A stretch of 64,000 nucleotides of DNA from Cognatishimia coralii. GTDB lineage: Bacteria > Pseudomonadota > Alphaproteobacteria > Rhodobacterales > Rhodobacteraceae. Positions 52,831 through 62,106 of this stretch are shown piece after piece (the stretch's first letter is position 1; every line of letters begins with the position of its first letter). A program made the position numbers and the translations under genes. The stretch is taken from NCBI RefSeq assembly GCF_037478305.1, contig NZ_JBBGAZ010000001.1, positions 248,001 to 312,000 of the forward strand, written 5' to 3'. The notes under the pieces were generated by a model that saw only the letters and a program-made list of their open reading frames with translations, was not told where the DNA came from and did no database searches.

Positions 52831-52889
52831 AATTTTCCCTTCCTCGGTGGGCTCCTGGGCGAAGACGCCCGGGGCTCTTTTACGTCAAA

Positions 52890-52908
52890 GCAAGGGTCGT
52901 TGACCTTG
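52890..52908 (-). terminator. Weak terminator candidate between gltX and gltA
   Basis: GCAAGG-GTC and GAC-CTTGC pair with one bulge, followed on the minus strand by TTTGACG. The poor T tract makes true termination doubtful; a second hairpin lies at about 52853-52872. Confidence 0.35.
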
Positions 52909-52910
52909 CC

Positions 52911-54311
52911 CTAGTCTGCTGCCGCGTCTTGCAACCGAGCGATGGATTCGTCCGGCCCCAACACGAGCATCATATCAAAAACACTTGGGGTCACCGCGCG
53001 TCCGGCCAAAGCCGCCCTTAGTGGGCCCGCCATCTTGCCGAATTTGATTTCCTTCGCCTCAGCAAAAGAACTGGTGACTGCCTCAAGTCCGTCTCGCGTC
53101 CAGCTAGCATTTTGCAGCTGCGGCGTCAATTCTTTCAGTATACCACGGGATACATCATCAAGATTTTTTGATGCCTTCTCATCTGGCTGAAGCGGGCGCT
53201 GTGCCGTAATAAAGTGAGCTTTTTCAAGGAGTTCCGGGAAGGTTTTGGCGCGTTCTTTCAAACAGTACATGCCCACCTGTAGTAATTCGGTTGTCGCTGC
53301 GTCAAAGGGTTGCACACCCATAACGTGTTGAAAATCAACCAATTCATGCAGCAGTGCGGCATCGTCGCTCGCGGCAATATGTTGACCGCAGATGTTTTCC
53401 AGCTTTTTGAAGTCAAACCGCGCTGGCGATTTGCCAATCCCACCCAGATCAAACCACTCTTTGGCCTGTGCATCGGTAAAGAATTCGTCATCGCCGTGGC
53501 TCCAGCCCAGTCGCGCCAGATAGTTTCGCATGCCGGCCGCCGGATAGCCCATCTTTTGGTACTCTTCCGCACCAGTCGCGCCGTGGCGTTTGGACAGTTT
53601 CTTACCATCCGGGCCAAAGATCAGCGGGATATGCGCATAGGTCGGCAGATCCCAGCCCATGGCTTCATAGATCATCATTTGACGCGCGGCGTTATTGAGG
53701 TGATCGTCACCCCGGATTACATGAGTCACGCCCATGTCGTGGTCATCCACAACGACGGCCAGCATATAAACCGGCGTGCCATCAGAGCGCAGCAGGATCA
53801 TGTCATCCAACTGTTCATTGGCGATTTTCACATCACCCTGAACTTCGTCACGGATCACCGTCGTGCCGTCCTGAGGAGCTTTGATCCGCACCACATATGG
53901 CGCATCCGGATGGCTGGCTGCATCCGCATCACGCCAAGGGCTGCGATAAAGCGTGGATTTGCCTTCTTCTTTGGCTTTGTCACGGAAGGCCTGAATCTCG
54001 TCCTGTGTCGCAAAACATTTATAGGCCTTGCCCTCGGCCAAAAGCTGTAGTGCCACTTCGGCATGACGATCCGCACGTTCAAACTGGCTGATCACATCGC
54101 CATCGTGATCCAGCCCCAGCCACGCCATGCCCTGCAGGATCGCATCCGTCGCCTCAGGGGTCGAGCGCGCGCGGTCCGTGTCCTCAATCCGCAACAGGAA
54201 CTTGCCGCCACGCCCGCGCGCATAAAGCCAGTTAAACAGCGCAGTGCGCGCGCCGCCGATATGCAGAAAGCCGGTCGGAGAGGGGGCGAAGCGGGTGACG
54301 ACGGTGGACAT
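52911..54311 (-). CDS. gltX: Glutamyl-tRNA synthetase
   Basis: A 466-residue class I aminoacyl-tRNA synthetase. The HIGH motif is HIGGART at about residue 16 and the KMSKS motif appears as KKLSKRHGA near 240. Length suits GluRS; organisms of this group often have two GltX-like proteins and one can be a non-discriminating form, which cannot be decided here. The start at 54311 is the family start; upstream codons in the frame form a 115-residue non-family extension. Confidence 0.96.
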   Translation of the reverse strand: MSTVVTRFAPSPTGFLHIGGARTALFNWLYARGRGGKFLLRIEDTDRARSTPEATDAILQGMAWLGLDHDGDVISQFERADRHAEVALQLLAEGKAYKCFATQDEIQAFRDKAKEEGKSTLYRSPWRDADAASHPDAPYVVRIKAPQDGTTVIRDEVQGDVKIANEQLDDMILLRSDGTPVYMLAVVVDDHDMGVTHVIRGDDHLNNAARQMMIYEAMGWDLPTYAHIPLIFGPDGKKLSKRHGATGAEEYQKMGYPAAGMRNYLARLGWSHGDDEFFTDAQAKEWFDLGGIGKSPARFDFKKLENICGQHIAASDDAALLHELVDFQHVMGVQPFDAATTELLQVGMYCLKERAKTFPELLEKAHFITAQRPLQPDEKASKNLDDVSRGILKELTPQLQNASWTRDGLEAVTSSFAEAKEIKFGKMAGPLRAALAGRAVTPSVFDMMLVLGPDESIARLQDAAAD

Positions 54312-54389
54312 AGGCGGTTTACCCTTCAGTAACCAAGAGTGGCATAGATTTTTCGAGGCCTGTCTATCGCTCAGAGGAGGGCAGAACAA

Positions 54390-56432
54390 GTGCTCCGGAT
54401 TGCCCTGTTTTTGGAAAGAACGCTTAGGGGGCAAAGCGGGCATCTGTTTCATTGGTGTCCGGTGTTTTTGGCACTGGGGATCGGGCTCTATTTTTCGATC
54501 CGGTTTGAACCGGATCAGGCTTTGGTTTTTGGCCTCTTGGCGCTTGCGATACCGCTGTTGATCTGGGCGGCACTCGACCGAAGTGGATTTATGGCGATCC
54601 CGATAGCGCTGACGCTTGTTATCGCTGGTTTCACCCTCGCCACATGGCGCGCCCATGAGGCCGCCGCGCCGCGCTTGGATCTGCCTTACAATGGGCTTGT
54701 TGCCGGGCGGGTGATCGACATTGATCGCTCGTCATCTGATGCGCTGCGTGTGACATTGGATCAGGTTGCAATGTGGGATCTGGGCGCGCGGGCGCCTCCT
54801 GAACGGGTGCGGGTGTCCTTGCATGGCAAGGCAGAGGGGTTTCGGCCACTACCGTTGCAGCGTATCAAGATGAAGGCACGCCTTGCGCCGCCGGCTGGGC
54901 CGGTGGAACCCGGAGGCTTTGACTTTCAAAGACATGCCTGGTTTCAAAGCCTTGGGGCGCTTGGCTATACACGCGCGCTGCCTCGTGAGATCACGCCTCC
55001 TCCAGATGGCCTGTCCACTTCGTCTGTGCGATTTGCGCTGTCCGAGGGGATACGAAAACATCTGAGCGGCGACGTCGGCGCGGTTGCGGCAGCCATCACA
55101 ACTGGGGATCGCAGCCATTTGCGCCAAAGCACAACCGAGCATCTGCGCACAACGAATCTCGCGCATCTCTTGGCAATATCAGGCCTGCATATGGGCTTGT
55201 TGGTCGGCGTCGTTTTCGCGGGTTTGCGGTCGGTCATGGCTTTGTGGCCCTATGTCGCCCTGCATGTTCAGGTCAAAAAATACGCGGCAGGCGGCGCATT
55301 ATTGGCCGCGGCAGCCTATTTGGCTTTGTCCGGCGCAAGCATTGCGACAGAACGGGCCTTCGTGATGGCTGCGGTCGCTTTGGTTGCTGTGATGCTCGAC
55401 CGTCGCGCGATTTCGATGCGGTCGGTCGCGATTGCCGCTCTGATTGTGTTGGCTTTACGCCCCGAAAGCCTCTTGTCGCCAGGGTTTCACATGTCTTTTG
55501 CTGCAACCACGGCTCTGGTCTGGGTCTTTGGGGTACTCAGGTCTCCGTCGGGTTGGCCAGTGCCGGGATGGCTTAAGCCTATCCTGGCGCTGTGTTTGAC
55601 ATCCTTTGTGGCAGGGGCAGCGACCGCGCCTTTCGCGGGGGCGCATTTCCATGGCTATGCAGCCTATGGTTTGCCTGCGAACCTGCTTGCGGTGCCGATC
55701 ATGGGGGCTGTGGTGATGCCTGCGGCTGTGGTGGCGTTTTGTTTGGCACCTTTGGGGCTTGAGGGGGTCGCCCTCGCGGTCATGGGCTGGGGGTTGCAAT
55801 GGATCCTTTGGGTGGCCGCGTTTTTCGCAGACTTAGACGGCGCGCGAAGGGCCGTTGTCGCGCCGCCGGGAGTAGTCTTGCCGCTGATCACGCTGGGTGC
55901 GCTGTTTGTGATGCTGTGGGTCGGGCGATTGAGGTCGTTTGGATTGGTCCCATTGGCTCTTGGAGGCTGGCTTTGGGTTGCGGTTGAGCGGCCCGATGTC
56001 TTGATCGATGAAAGCAGTGCTGTGGTTGGGGTGATGACGGAGGCGGGCCGGACCGTCAATAAATCTCGCGGGCAGGGGTTCGCTGTGCGTGTCTGGCTGG
56101 AGAATGACGGGGATGTCGTGGATCAACAGGGGGCGTTTGAGCGTCGTGAGGATGGACACAAAGACGCTGCCTTCGCGTATCTGGATGGCCATGCGATCTG
56201 GGTGAAGCCCGGGAAAGTGAAATCAGATCAGAGGGTTGCGTGTCGCTCTTCGGATATCCTCATCGCTTCCGAAGAGCTGCGGCATTCACTCCCGTGTCGC
56301 GTTATCACCCCAAAAACAATGGCCAAAACCGGAGCTTTGGCCATCTATGTCCGTGGGGACAGTTTGAAATTCGTGTCAGTGGCAGAGACCCGCGGCACAC
56401 GCCTGTGGTCACCGCCCGGGCAGGCTCAGTAG
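54390..56432 (+). CDS. comEC: ComEC/Rec2 family DNA uptake channel
   Basis: A 680-residue polytopic protein. Two N-terminal hydrophobic segments and an OB-like region (DUF4131, about 35-175) precede the Competence domain (about 215-490), marked by ITTGDRSHL and LAHLLAISGLHMGLL. The metallo-beta-lactamase-like C-terminal domain of Gram-positive ComEC is missing, as in other alphaproteobacterial forms; a short polar tail replaces it. In Rhodobacter capsulatus ComEC is needed by recipients to take in DNA delivered by the gene transfer agent. GTG start after AGAGGAGG. Its 3' end overlaps convergent lexA by 7 bases. Confidence 0.93.
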   Translation: MLRIALFLERTLRGQSGHLFHWCPVFLALGIGLYFSIRFEPDQALVFGLLALAIPLLIWAALDRSGFMAIPIALTLVIAGFTLATWRAHEAAAPRLDLPYNGLVAGRVIDIDRSSSDALRVTLDQVAMWDLGARAPPERVRVSLHGKAEGFRPLPLQRIKMKARLAPPAGPVEPGGFDFQRHAWFQSLGALGYTRALPREITPPPDGLSTSSVRFALSEGIRKHLSGDVGAVAAAITTGDRSHLRQSTTEHLRTTNLAHLLAISGLHMGLLVGVVFAGLRSVMALWPYVALHVQVKKYAAGGALLAAAAYLALSGASIATERAFVMAAVALVAVMLDRRAISMRSVAIAALIVLALRPESLLSPGFHMSFAATTALVWVFGVLRSPSGWPVPGWLKPILALCLTSFVAGAATAPFAGAHFHGYAAYGLPANLLAVPIMGAVVMPAAVVAFCLAPLGLEGVALAVMGWGLQWILWVAAFFADLDGARRAVVAPPGVVLPLITLGALFVMLWVGRLRSFGLVPLALGGWLWVAVERPDVLIDESSAVVGVMTEAGRTVNKSRGQGFAVRVWLENDGDVVDQQGAFERREDGHKDAAFAYLDGHAIWVKPGKVKSDQRVACRSSDILIASEELRHSLPCRVITPKTMAKTGALAIYVRGDSLKFVSVAETRGTRLWSPPGQAQ

Positions 56433-57109
56433 CTGCGGATCAATCCGACCAACTTGCCCTGAACGCGCACCTTATGATCCGGCAAAACACGGGTTTCATA
56501 AGCGGGGTTCGCGGCCTCAAGCGCAATATTGCTGCCTTGGCGTTTATAGGTTTTCAGCGTGGCCTCTTCCTCTTCGATCAGAGCCACCACGATGTCGCCA
56601 TCCTGAGCCACAGCCGAATCTTTGATGATCACCACATCGCCATCATTGATGCCCGCATCGATCATCGAGTCGCCTTTGACCTCAAGGGCGAAATGCTTGC
56701 CGTTAGACGAGAGCATCGAGCCCGGTACCGCCACGTGATCATGCACATGGCTGATCGCTTCAATCGGCACACCGGCGGCGATCTTGCCCATGATCGGCAG
56801 TTCCATCGCCGCAAGCCCCTTGGGCATTTCAGGCATCTTGGGTTCCGGCTTGCCGCCGTCAATCACCTGAGGCGTAAAGCCAGCGGGGGCCATGTCGTCA
56901 GGAAATTTCACAATCTCAATCGCGCGGGCGCGGTGGGCGAGGCGGCGGATAAAACCGCGTTCTTCCAAGGCTGTAATCAGACGGTGAATGCCCGATTTTG
57001 ACCGCAGATCAAGCGCGTCTTTCATTTCGTCAAAACTGGGCGGCACGCCATCGCGTTGCAGCCGTTTGTGGATGAACTCCAGCAAGTCTCGTTGTTTCTT
57101 GGTCAGCAT
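56426..57109 (-). CDS. lexA: SOS repressor LexA
   Basis: A 227-residue LexA with an N-terminal winged helix (1-65) and a C-terminal S24 autopeptidase domain. The scissile Ala112-Gly113 bond lies in KIAAGVPIE, the catalytic Ser is S148 in GDSMIDAG and the Lys is K186 in ATLKTYKR. RecA-assisted self-cleavage releases the SOS genes. An exact LexA box 36 bases upstream indicates autoregulation. The gene converges on comEC with a 7-base overlap and is separated from the moeA gene by 94 bases. Confidence 0.98.
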   Translation of the reverse strand: MLTKKQRDLLEFIHKRLQRDGVPPSFDEMKDALDLRSKSGIHRLITALEERGFIRRLAHRARAIEIVKFPDDMAPAGFTPQVIDGGKPEPKMPEMPKGLAAMELPIMGKIAAGVPIEAISHVHDHVAVPGSMLSSNGKHFALEVKGDSMIDAGINDGDVVIIKDSAVAQDGDIVVALIEEEEATLKTYKRQGSNIALEAANPAYETRVLPDHKVRVQGKLVGLIRSY

Positions 57110-57144
57110 CTGCTCGCCTCCGAAAACCCTAAAGATTTGCGTTT

Positions 57145-57159
57145 GTTCTATATGTGTTC
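57145..57159 (-). promoter_or_regulatory. LexA (SOS) box of lexA
   Basis: GTTCTATATGTGTTC is an exact GTTC-N7-GTTC match 36 bases before the lexA start codon. Together with the uvrA box it supports the alphaproteobacterial form of SOS control. Confidence 0.88.
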
Positions 57160-57203
57160 ACGTTTTGTGTCAACCGTTTTGGATTTGTTCCGGTTTTAGG
57201 CGG

Positions 57204-58379
57204 TCAAATCGGGATATAGTGCAGGATGTCCCCGGCCTTTCGCGCCGGATCTTTGACAGGACGGATCGCCAAGGCGTTGGCGTCAGAAAGCACTGTCAAA
57301 AGCGCGCTGTCTTGACGGTCAAATACGGTTAGTTCGCCATTTTCAATACGTGCGCGCATGTAGTGCTCACGGATCCCGTTGGCCGCGATGTCATGCGCCA
57401 GAGGGGCCGTCAGCGCGGGCTGAGCGGCCGCGCCAAGCCCAAGCATCGCGCGGATCACAGGGGCGGCAAAGACCGTGCCACAAACCATGGCCGACACGGG
57501 GTTGCCGGGCAGGCCGATCATCATGGCACCCGAGGCAAGCCGACCCGCCATCAGGGGTTTTCCAGGGCGCATGGCGATCTTGTAGAAACTGCGTTCCATG
57601 CCCAGATCACCTGCGACTTTGCCCACAAGGTCGTGGTCTCCGACCGAGGCCCCGCCGATGGTGATGACCAGATCCACGTCGTCACAATGTGAAAAGGCCG
57701 CGCGCAGACTCGCCTCCGTGTCGCGCGCGATTGGCAAAAGACGCGCCTCGCAGCCCATATCGCGCAGCATCGCCTGCAGGCCGAAGGAGTTGGACGCGAT
57801 GATTTGATCTGAGCCGGGGTTGTCTCCGGGCATGACCAGCTCGTCTCCGGTGGACATGATGGCGACGCGCGGGCGGCGAGTGACTGGGACCTCGGCGATG
57901 TTAATCGCGGCCATCAGAGCGATATCGGTGGGGCGCAAAAGGCGTGGGGCGTCAATGGTTTGACCGTCTTTGAAATCACTGCCCTTGGCACGTACGTATT
58001 TCGCTTGGTCTAAGTCCTCACCCAGAGTGATGACGTCCCCGTCAGGTGTCACGTCCTCTTGGATGACAATGCGATCCGCACCTTCAGGCACAGGCGCGCC
58101 GGTAAAGATCCGAACGGCTTGGCCGGTTTCGACGGTACCCTCAAACCCATGGCCCGCCGCAGATTCCCCGATCACCTGAAACGTCGCGCCTTCGGTGACC
58201 TCGGCGTTCTTCACCGCATAGCCATCCATAGCCGAGGACGAAAACGGTGGCTGATCGCGGCGCGCGGCCACAGGGGCGGCCAGCACGCGGCCATTGGCCT
58301 GCGCCAAAGGCACGGACTCCGCCTCAAGCGGCTTGGCCAGTGCGAAAAGATGCGCGAGCGCCTCGGGGACGGTGATCAT
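57204..58379 (-). CDS. moeA: Molybdopterin molybdotransferase
   Basis: A 391-residue MoeA that inserts molybdate into adenylylated molybdopterin. The MoCF-binding region has ISTGDELVMPGD near 185 and GGASVGDHDLVGK near 250, and the N-terminal VPLAQANGRVLAAPV is typical. It overlaps moaC by four bases and ends an operon that starts with trpG. Confidence 0.95.
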   Translation of the reverse strand: MITVPEALAHLFALAKPLEAESVPLAQANGRVLAAPVAARRDQPPFSSSAMDGYAVKNAEVTEGATFQVIGESAAGHGFEGTVETGQAVRIFTGAPVPEGADRIVIQEDVTPDGDVITLGEDLDQAKYVRAKGSDFKDGQTIDAPRLLRPTDIALMAAINIAEVPVTRRPRVAIMSTGDELVMPGDNPGSDQIIASNSFGLQAMLRDMGCEARLLPIARDTEASLRAAFSHCDDVDLVITIGGASVGDHDLVGKVAGDLGMERSFYKIAMRPGKPLMAGRLASGAMMIGLPGNPVSAMVCGTVFAAPVIRAMLGLGAAAQPALTAPLAHDIAANGIREHYMRARIENGELTVFDRQDSALLTVLSDANALAIRPVKDPARKAGDILHYIPI

Positions 58380-58858
58380 TCGGCCTGATAGCGGCCGGAT
58401 TTGCCGCCGTCCTTGAGGATCACGCGAATGCCGCCGATCTCCATCGCCTTGTCGACCGCTTTGACCATGTCATAGACGGTGAGCGCTGCGACATTGACGG
58501 CGGTCAGCGCCTCCATCTCGACACCGGTCTGGCCGGTGGTTTTCACGGTCGCCTCGATGCGGACCCCGGGCAGGGTCTCATCCAATGTGAGATCAACCGA
58601 GACTTTGGTGATCGGCAGCGGGTGACACAGCGGTATCAGCGTGGCGCATTGTTTGGCGCCCATGATGCCCGCAAGCTGCGCGACGGCCAAAACGTCGCCC
58701 TTCTTGGCGCGACCTTCTGAAACGATATCAAAGCTTTGGCGGGCCATTTTGACATAGCCCTCAGCCGTCGCGACACGCGAGGTCACCGGTTTTTCGCTGA
58801 CGTCGACCATATGGGCCTCGCCCTTGGCGTCGAAATGGCTGAGCTTTGGATCAGACAT
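58376..58858 (-). CDS. moaC: Cyclic pyranopterin monophosphate synthase accessory protein
   Basis: A 160-residue MoaC, which turns the MoaA product into cyclic pyranopterin monophosphate at the start of molybdenum cofactor synthesis. The active-site segments are GAKQCATLIPLCHPLPI near 72 and VYDMVKAVDKAM near 130 with its catalytic Lys. It starts 3 bases after the trpC stop and overlaps moeA. Confidence 0.97.
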   Translation of the reverse strand: MSDPKLSHFDAKGEAHMVDVSEKPVTSRVATAEGYVKMARQSFDIVSEGRAKKGDVLAVAQLAGIMGAKQCATLIPLCHPLPITKVSVDLTLDETLPGVRIEATVKTTGQTGVEMEALTAVNVAALTVYDMVKAVDKAMEIGGIRVILKDGGKSGRYQAE

Positions 58859-58861
58859 GGG

Positions 58862-59671
58862 TCACGCTCCGGCGGGGGCTGGGTTCGCGAGCAGCTTTTG
58901 GGTCGCGGCCGTCACATCGTCCTGACGCATGAGGCTCTCGCCGATCAGGAATGTGCGGGCGTTGACCTTGGACATCTCGGCCAGGTCTTCGGGCGTGAAG
59001 AGCCCGCTTTCACAGACCACAAGCCGATCCTTTGGCACGCGAGGGGCTAGGGTGCGCGTGGTGTCGAGCGTGGTTTCAAAAGTTTTGAGATTGCGGTTGT
59101 TGATGCCCAGCAGCGGGGATTTCAGCGACATCGCGCGGTCGAGTTCCTCGCCGTCGTGGACTTCGATCAGAACATCCATCTTCCATTCAAAAGCGGCAGC
59201 TTCGAGTTCCGCGGCCTGCGCATCGCTGACCGAGGCCATGATGATCAGGATACAGTCGGCCCCCAAAGCGCGCGCCTCAGCCACCTGATAGGTGTCATAC
59301 ATGAAGTCCTTGCGCAGTGCGGGCAGGTCGGTTGCGTCGCGCGCCATGGTCAGGAACTCTTTTGCACCCTGGAACGACGGCGTGTCGGTCAGGACAGACA
59401 GACAGGTCGCGCCGCCCGCTTCATAGGCTTCGGCGATGTCTTCGGGATCAAAATCCGCGCGGATCAAGCCCTTGGAAGGGCTGGCCTTTTTGACTTCGGC
59501 AATCAGGCCATAGCCTTGGCGGGATGCTTTGAACAGCGCGCGCTCAAATCCGCGCACGGGGCTTGCGGCGCGCGCAGCTTCCTCGACATCGGCCAGAGAT
59601 TTCGCCTTTTTGTCGGCGGCGACCTCTTCGAGCTTATAGGCCTTGATTTTATCCAGAACAGTGTCGGTCAT
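58862..59671 (-). CDS. trpC: Indole-3-glycerol phosphate synthase
   Basis: A 269-residue TIM-barrel enzyme that closes the indole ring in tryptophan synthesis. Typical segments are EVKKASPSKGLIR near 60, SVLTDTPSFQGA and GINNRNLKTFE near 182, and the CESGLFT phosphate site. The ATG at 59671 overlaps the ung stop (ATGA); an alternative TTG at 59683 would add four residues. Fourth gene of the trp-ung-mo operon. Confidence 0.97.
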   Translation of the reverse strand: MTDTVLDKIKAYKLEEVAADKKAKSLADVEEAARAASPVRGFERALFKASRQGYGLIAEVKKASPSKGLIRADFDPEDIAEAYEAGGATCLSVLTDTPSFQGAKEFLTMARDATDLPALRKDFMYDTYQVAEARALGADCILIIMASVSDAQAAELEAAAFEWKMDVLIEVHDGEELDRAMSLKSPLLGINNRNLKTFETTLDTTRTLAPRVPKDRLVVCESGLFTPEDLAEMSKVNARTFLIGESLMRQDDVTAATQKLLANPAPAGA

Positions 59672-60342
59672 GCGTGCGTCCAATTGATCTCTTGTTCACC
59701 TTGGTTCCTAAGCCAGTCGTTGATCCGTGAAAAGGGCTTTGATCCAAAGAACCCACGGCGGGCGGACAAAGGAGAGGGGTGGGCGGTCTCTATCATCAGA
59801 TGATCGCCCGGGTGAATGTGTTTTGAGAGGGCCTGCGCCTGTTTGCCCCAGAGGACAAAGGCGGTTGGTTTTTGTGAGACTTCCGAGAGGACCTCATGGG
59901 CGAGTTGCTGCCAGCCGAGGTCTTTGTGGCCGTTGGCCTCGCCTGCGGGGACCGAGAGCACGGTGTTCAGCAAAAGCACGCCTTGGGCGGCCCAGGGGCG
60001 GAGGTCTCCGGTTCGAGGGGCTTGGCCGAGGTCGTCGACCATCTCTTTGTAGATATTGTTGAGGCTGCGGGGCAGGGGGCCCACGTCAGGTTCGACGGAA
60101 AACGACAGACCATGCGCGTGGCCGGGCGTCGGGTATGGGTCTTGGCCGAGGATCACCACGCGCACCGCATCCGGCGCGCAAGCCGCGAGGGCCGCAAAAC
60201 GCTGGGGTGCGGGCGGCAAGATATCTCGCGGATCTGCGGCGATTGTCGCTTCAATTGATTGATATCGTTCCGAAAAGAACGGTAGATGCGCCCATGCCTT
60301 AGGGATCGAAGAGGAACCGGAGGGCCCGACCGAGACGCCCAT
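59668..60342 (-). CDS. ung: Uracil-DNA glycosylase
   Basis: A 224-residue family 1 uracil-DNA glycosylase that removes uracil from DNA. The catalytic water-activating Asp lies in GQDPYPTPGHAHGLSFS near 65, and the leucine-loop HPSPLSARRGFFGSKPFS near 190 holds the second catalytic His. It is inserted between trpD and trpC; its start overlaps the trpD stop by one base and its end overlaps trpC by four. Confidence 0.96.
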   Translation of the reverse strand: MGVSVGPSGSSSIPKAWAHLPFFSERYQSIEATIAADPRDILPPAPQRFAALAACAPDAVRVVILGQDPYPTPGHAHGLSFSVEPDVGPLPRSLNNIYKEMVDDLGQAPRTGDLRPWAAQGVLLLNTVLSVPAGEANGHKDLGWQQLAHEVLSEVSQKPTAFVLWGKQAQALSKHIHPGDHLMIETAHPSPLSARRGFFGSKPFSRINDWLRNQGEQEINWTHA

Positions 60343-61364
60343 CAGGCAGCCTCGGATGTGATCCGCGCTAGGGCTTCAACCTTGGATTTCGCAGCGCCGC
60401 TGTCAATGCTTTCGGCGGCCTTGGCAACGCCTTCTTTCAGATCACTGACCGCATCGGCCACCAGCAAAGCAGAGGCGGCATTCAACAATACCGCGTCTCG
60501 ATAGGCGCTCGCTTCACCCGCCAAAAGCGTTCGGAAAGCGGTGGCGTTCTCTTCGGGCGTGCCGCCGACGATGGCCTCAAAGGGATGCACCGGTAGGCCT
60601 GCCTCTTCGGGGTGGAGTTCGAAATCCTTCACTGAGCCATCTGTCTCTAGCGCCGAAACCCAGCTGACGCCCGTGATGGTCAGTTCATCCGTGCCGTCCG
60701 AGCCATGCACAAGCCAGGCTTTCTCACTGCCCAAACGCCCCAGGGTCTCCGCCATCGGGCGGATCAGATCCTTGGTGAAAGCTCCGGTCAATTGGCGTTT
60801 CGCGCCCGCGGGATTGGTTAGAGGGCCGAGAATATTAAAGATTGTCCGTGTGCCGAGTTCTGTCCGCGTTGGCATCACATGCGCAATCGCCGGATGGTGC
60901 ATCGGGGCCATCATAAAGCCGATACCGGCCTCATTCAGCGCCTTCTCAACAACCTCTGGGCCGACCATCACATTGATGCCCATCTGGCCCTGCAAATCAG
61001 ACGTCCCTGATTTTGAGGTCAAATTCCGGTTGCCATGTTTCGCAACCGGCACGCCAGCACCGGCAACAACAAAGGCCGTAGCCGTGGAGATATTCAACGT
61101 ATGTTTGCCGTCTCCGCCGGTGCCAACGATGTCCATCGCGCCCTTAGGAGCTTTCACAGCTTTGCATTTCGCGCGCATCACAGCAGCCGCGGCAGCATAT
61201 TCGTCCACAGTTTCTCCACGCGTGCGCAGCGCCATCAGAAGGCCGCCGATCTGGCTGGGCGTGGCTTCACCGTTGAACAGTACTTCAAACGCGGCTTCCG
61301 CCTGCTCTTGGCTCAAAGGGCCATTGGCGGCGGCATTGATCAGAGGTTTTAGCGCGTCGCTCAT
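60342..61364 (-). CDS. trpD: Anthranilate phosphoribosyltransferase
   Basis: A 340-residue enzyme that joins anthranilate with PRPP. The PRPP site GTGGDGKHTLNISTATAFV near 82 and the KHGNRNLTSKSGTSDL stretch near 110 are intact. Overlaps trpG by four bases and ung by one. Confidence 0.97.
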   Translation of the reverse strand: MSDALKPLINAAANGPLSQEQAEAAFEVLFNGEATPSQIGGLLMALRTRGETVDEYAAAAAVMRAKCKAVKAPKGAMDIVGTGGDGKHTLNISTATAFVVAGAGVPVAKHGNRNLTSKSGTSDLQGQMGINVMVGPEVVEKALNEAGIGFMMAPMHHPAIAHVMPTRTELGTRTIFNILGPLTNPAGAKRQLTGAFTKDLIRPMAETLGRLGSEKAWLVHGSDGTDELTITGVSWVSALETDGSVKDFELHPEEAGLPVHPFEAIVGGTPEENATAFRTLLAGEASAYRDAVLLNAASALLVADAVSDLKEGVAKAAESIDSGAAKSKVEALARITSEAA

Positions 61365-61942
61365 GCCGGCACCTTCATCATGTCGAGGAAATTCTTCAAC
61401 AGCGCGTGGCCGTGTTCCGAGGCAATTGATTCAGGGTGGAATTGCACGCCTTGAATTGGTAACTCTCGGTGCTGAAGCCCCATGATGGTGCCGTCCTCAA
61501 GCTCTGCTGTGATTTCAAGGCTGTATGGCAGGGTTTCCCGGTCAACGACCAGCGAGTGATAGCGTGTCGCGTCAAACGGCGTCGGCAGCCCCGCAAACAC
61601 CCCTTTGCCTGTGTGATGCATCTTACCCATCTTGCCATGCACGATCTCATGGCAGCGCACGACATTGCCGCCAAAGGCCTGACCGATGGACTGGTGCCCC
61701 AAGCAAACGCCCATCAATGGCGTTCCGGTCTCTGCCGCAGCCTCAACCAAAGACAGGCAGATGCCCGCTTCATTCGGCGTGCAAGGCCCAGGGGACAAGA
61801 GAATCCCTGCAGGATTCATCGCCATCGCTTCTTGTGTATTGATCGCGTCGTTCCGCCAAACTTGTACGTCGGCGCCAAGTTCGCCCAAATAGTGCACAAG
61901 ATTGTAGGTAAAACTGTCGTAGTTATCGATCAAAAGCAGCAT
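61361..61942 (-). CDS. trpG: Anthranilate synthase component II (glutamine amidotransferase)
   Basis: A 193-residue class I amidotransferase that feeds ammonia to TrpE. The triad is visible: Cys in GVCLGHQSIGQAFG near 80 and His-Glu in VQFHPESIASEHG near 170; LLLIDNYDSFTYNL opens it. The sequence is TrpG rather than PabA by context, as it heads trpD-ung-trpC. Divergent from the yibQ-like gene, with trpE beyond that gene. Confidence 0.96.
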   Translation of the reverse strand: MLLLIDNYDSFTYNLVHYLGELGADVQVWRNDAINTQEAMAMNPAGILLSPGPCTPNEAGICLSLVEAAAETGTPLMGVCLGHQSIGQAFGGNVVRCHEIVHGKMGKMHHTGKGVFAGLPTPFDATRYHSLVVDRETLPYSLEITAELEDGTIMGLQHRELPIQGVQFHPESIASEHGHALLKNFLDMMKVPA

Positions 61943-62016
61943 GATACGGCCCGGTTACAAAGTTTCTTAAGATCGGGGTAGGAAGATCCCGCCCGGTCGC
62001 GGTATACATGGTCAGG

Positions 62017-62035
62017 CTTGACCCCAAGGGTCAAG
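62017..62035. promoter_or_regulatory. Palindrome in the trpG / yibQ-like divergent region
   Basis: CTTGACCC-CAA-GGGTCAAG is a perfect 8-bp inverted repeat, 72 bases before the yibQ-like ATG and 75 bases from trpG. A TATACAT sequence lies directly upstream. It may be an operator or leader hairpin. Confidence 0.4.
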
Positions 62036-62106
62036 GGGCGGGGCAGCTGCTTATCCAAAAAAACGGCCGAAGGGCCAAAAAACAGAGGCACGAAGGACGT
62101 AAGCGC

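Noticed and set aside
54312..54656. 115-residue N-terminal extension of gltX
   Set aside because: The extension has no family similarity and runs into the comEC start region; the HIGH motif sits at the normal distance from the start at 54311.
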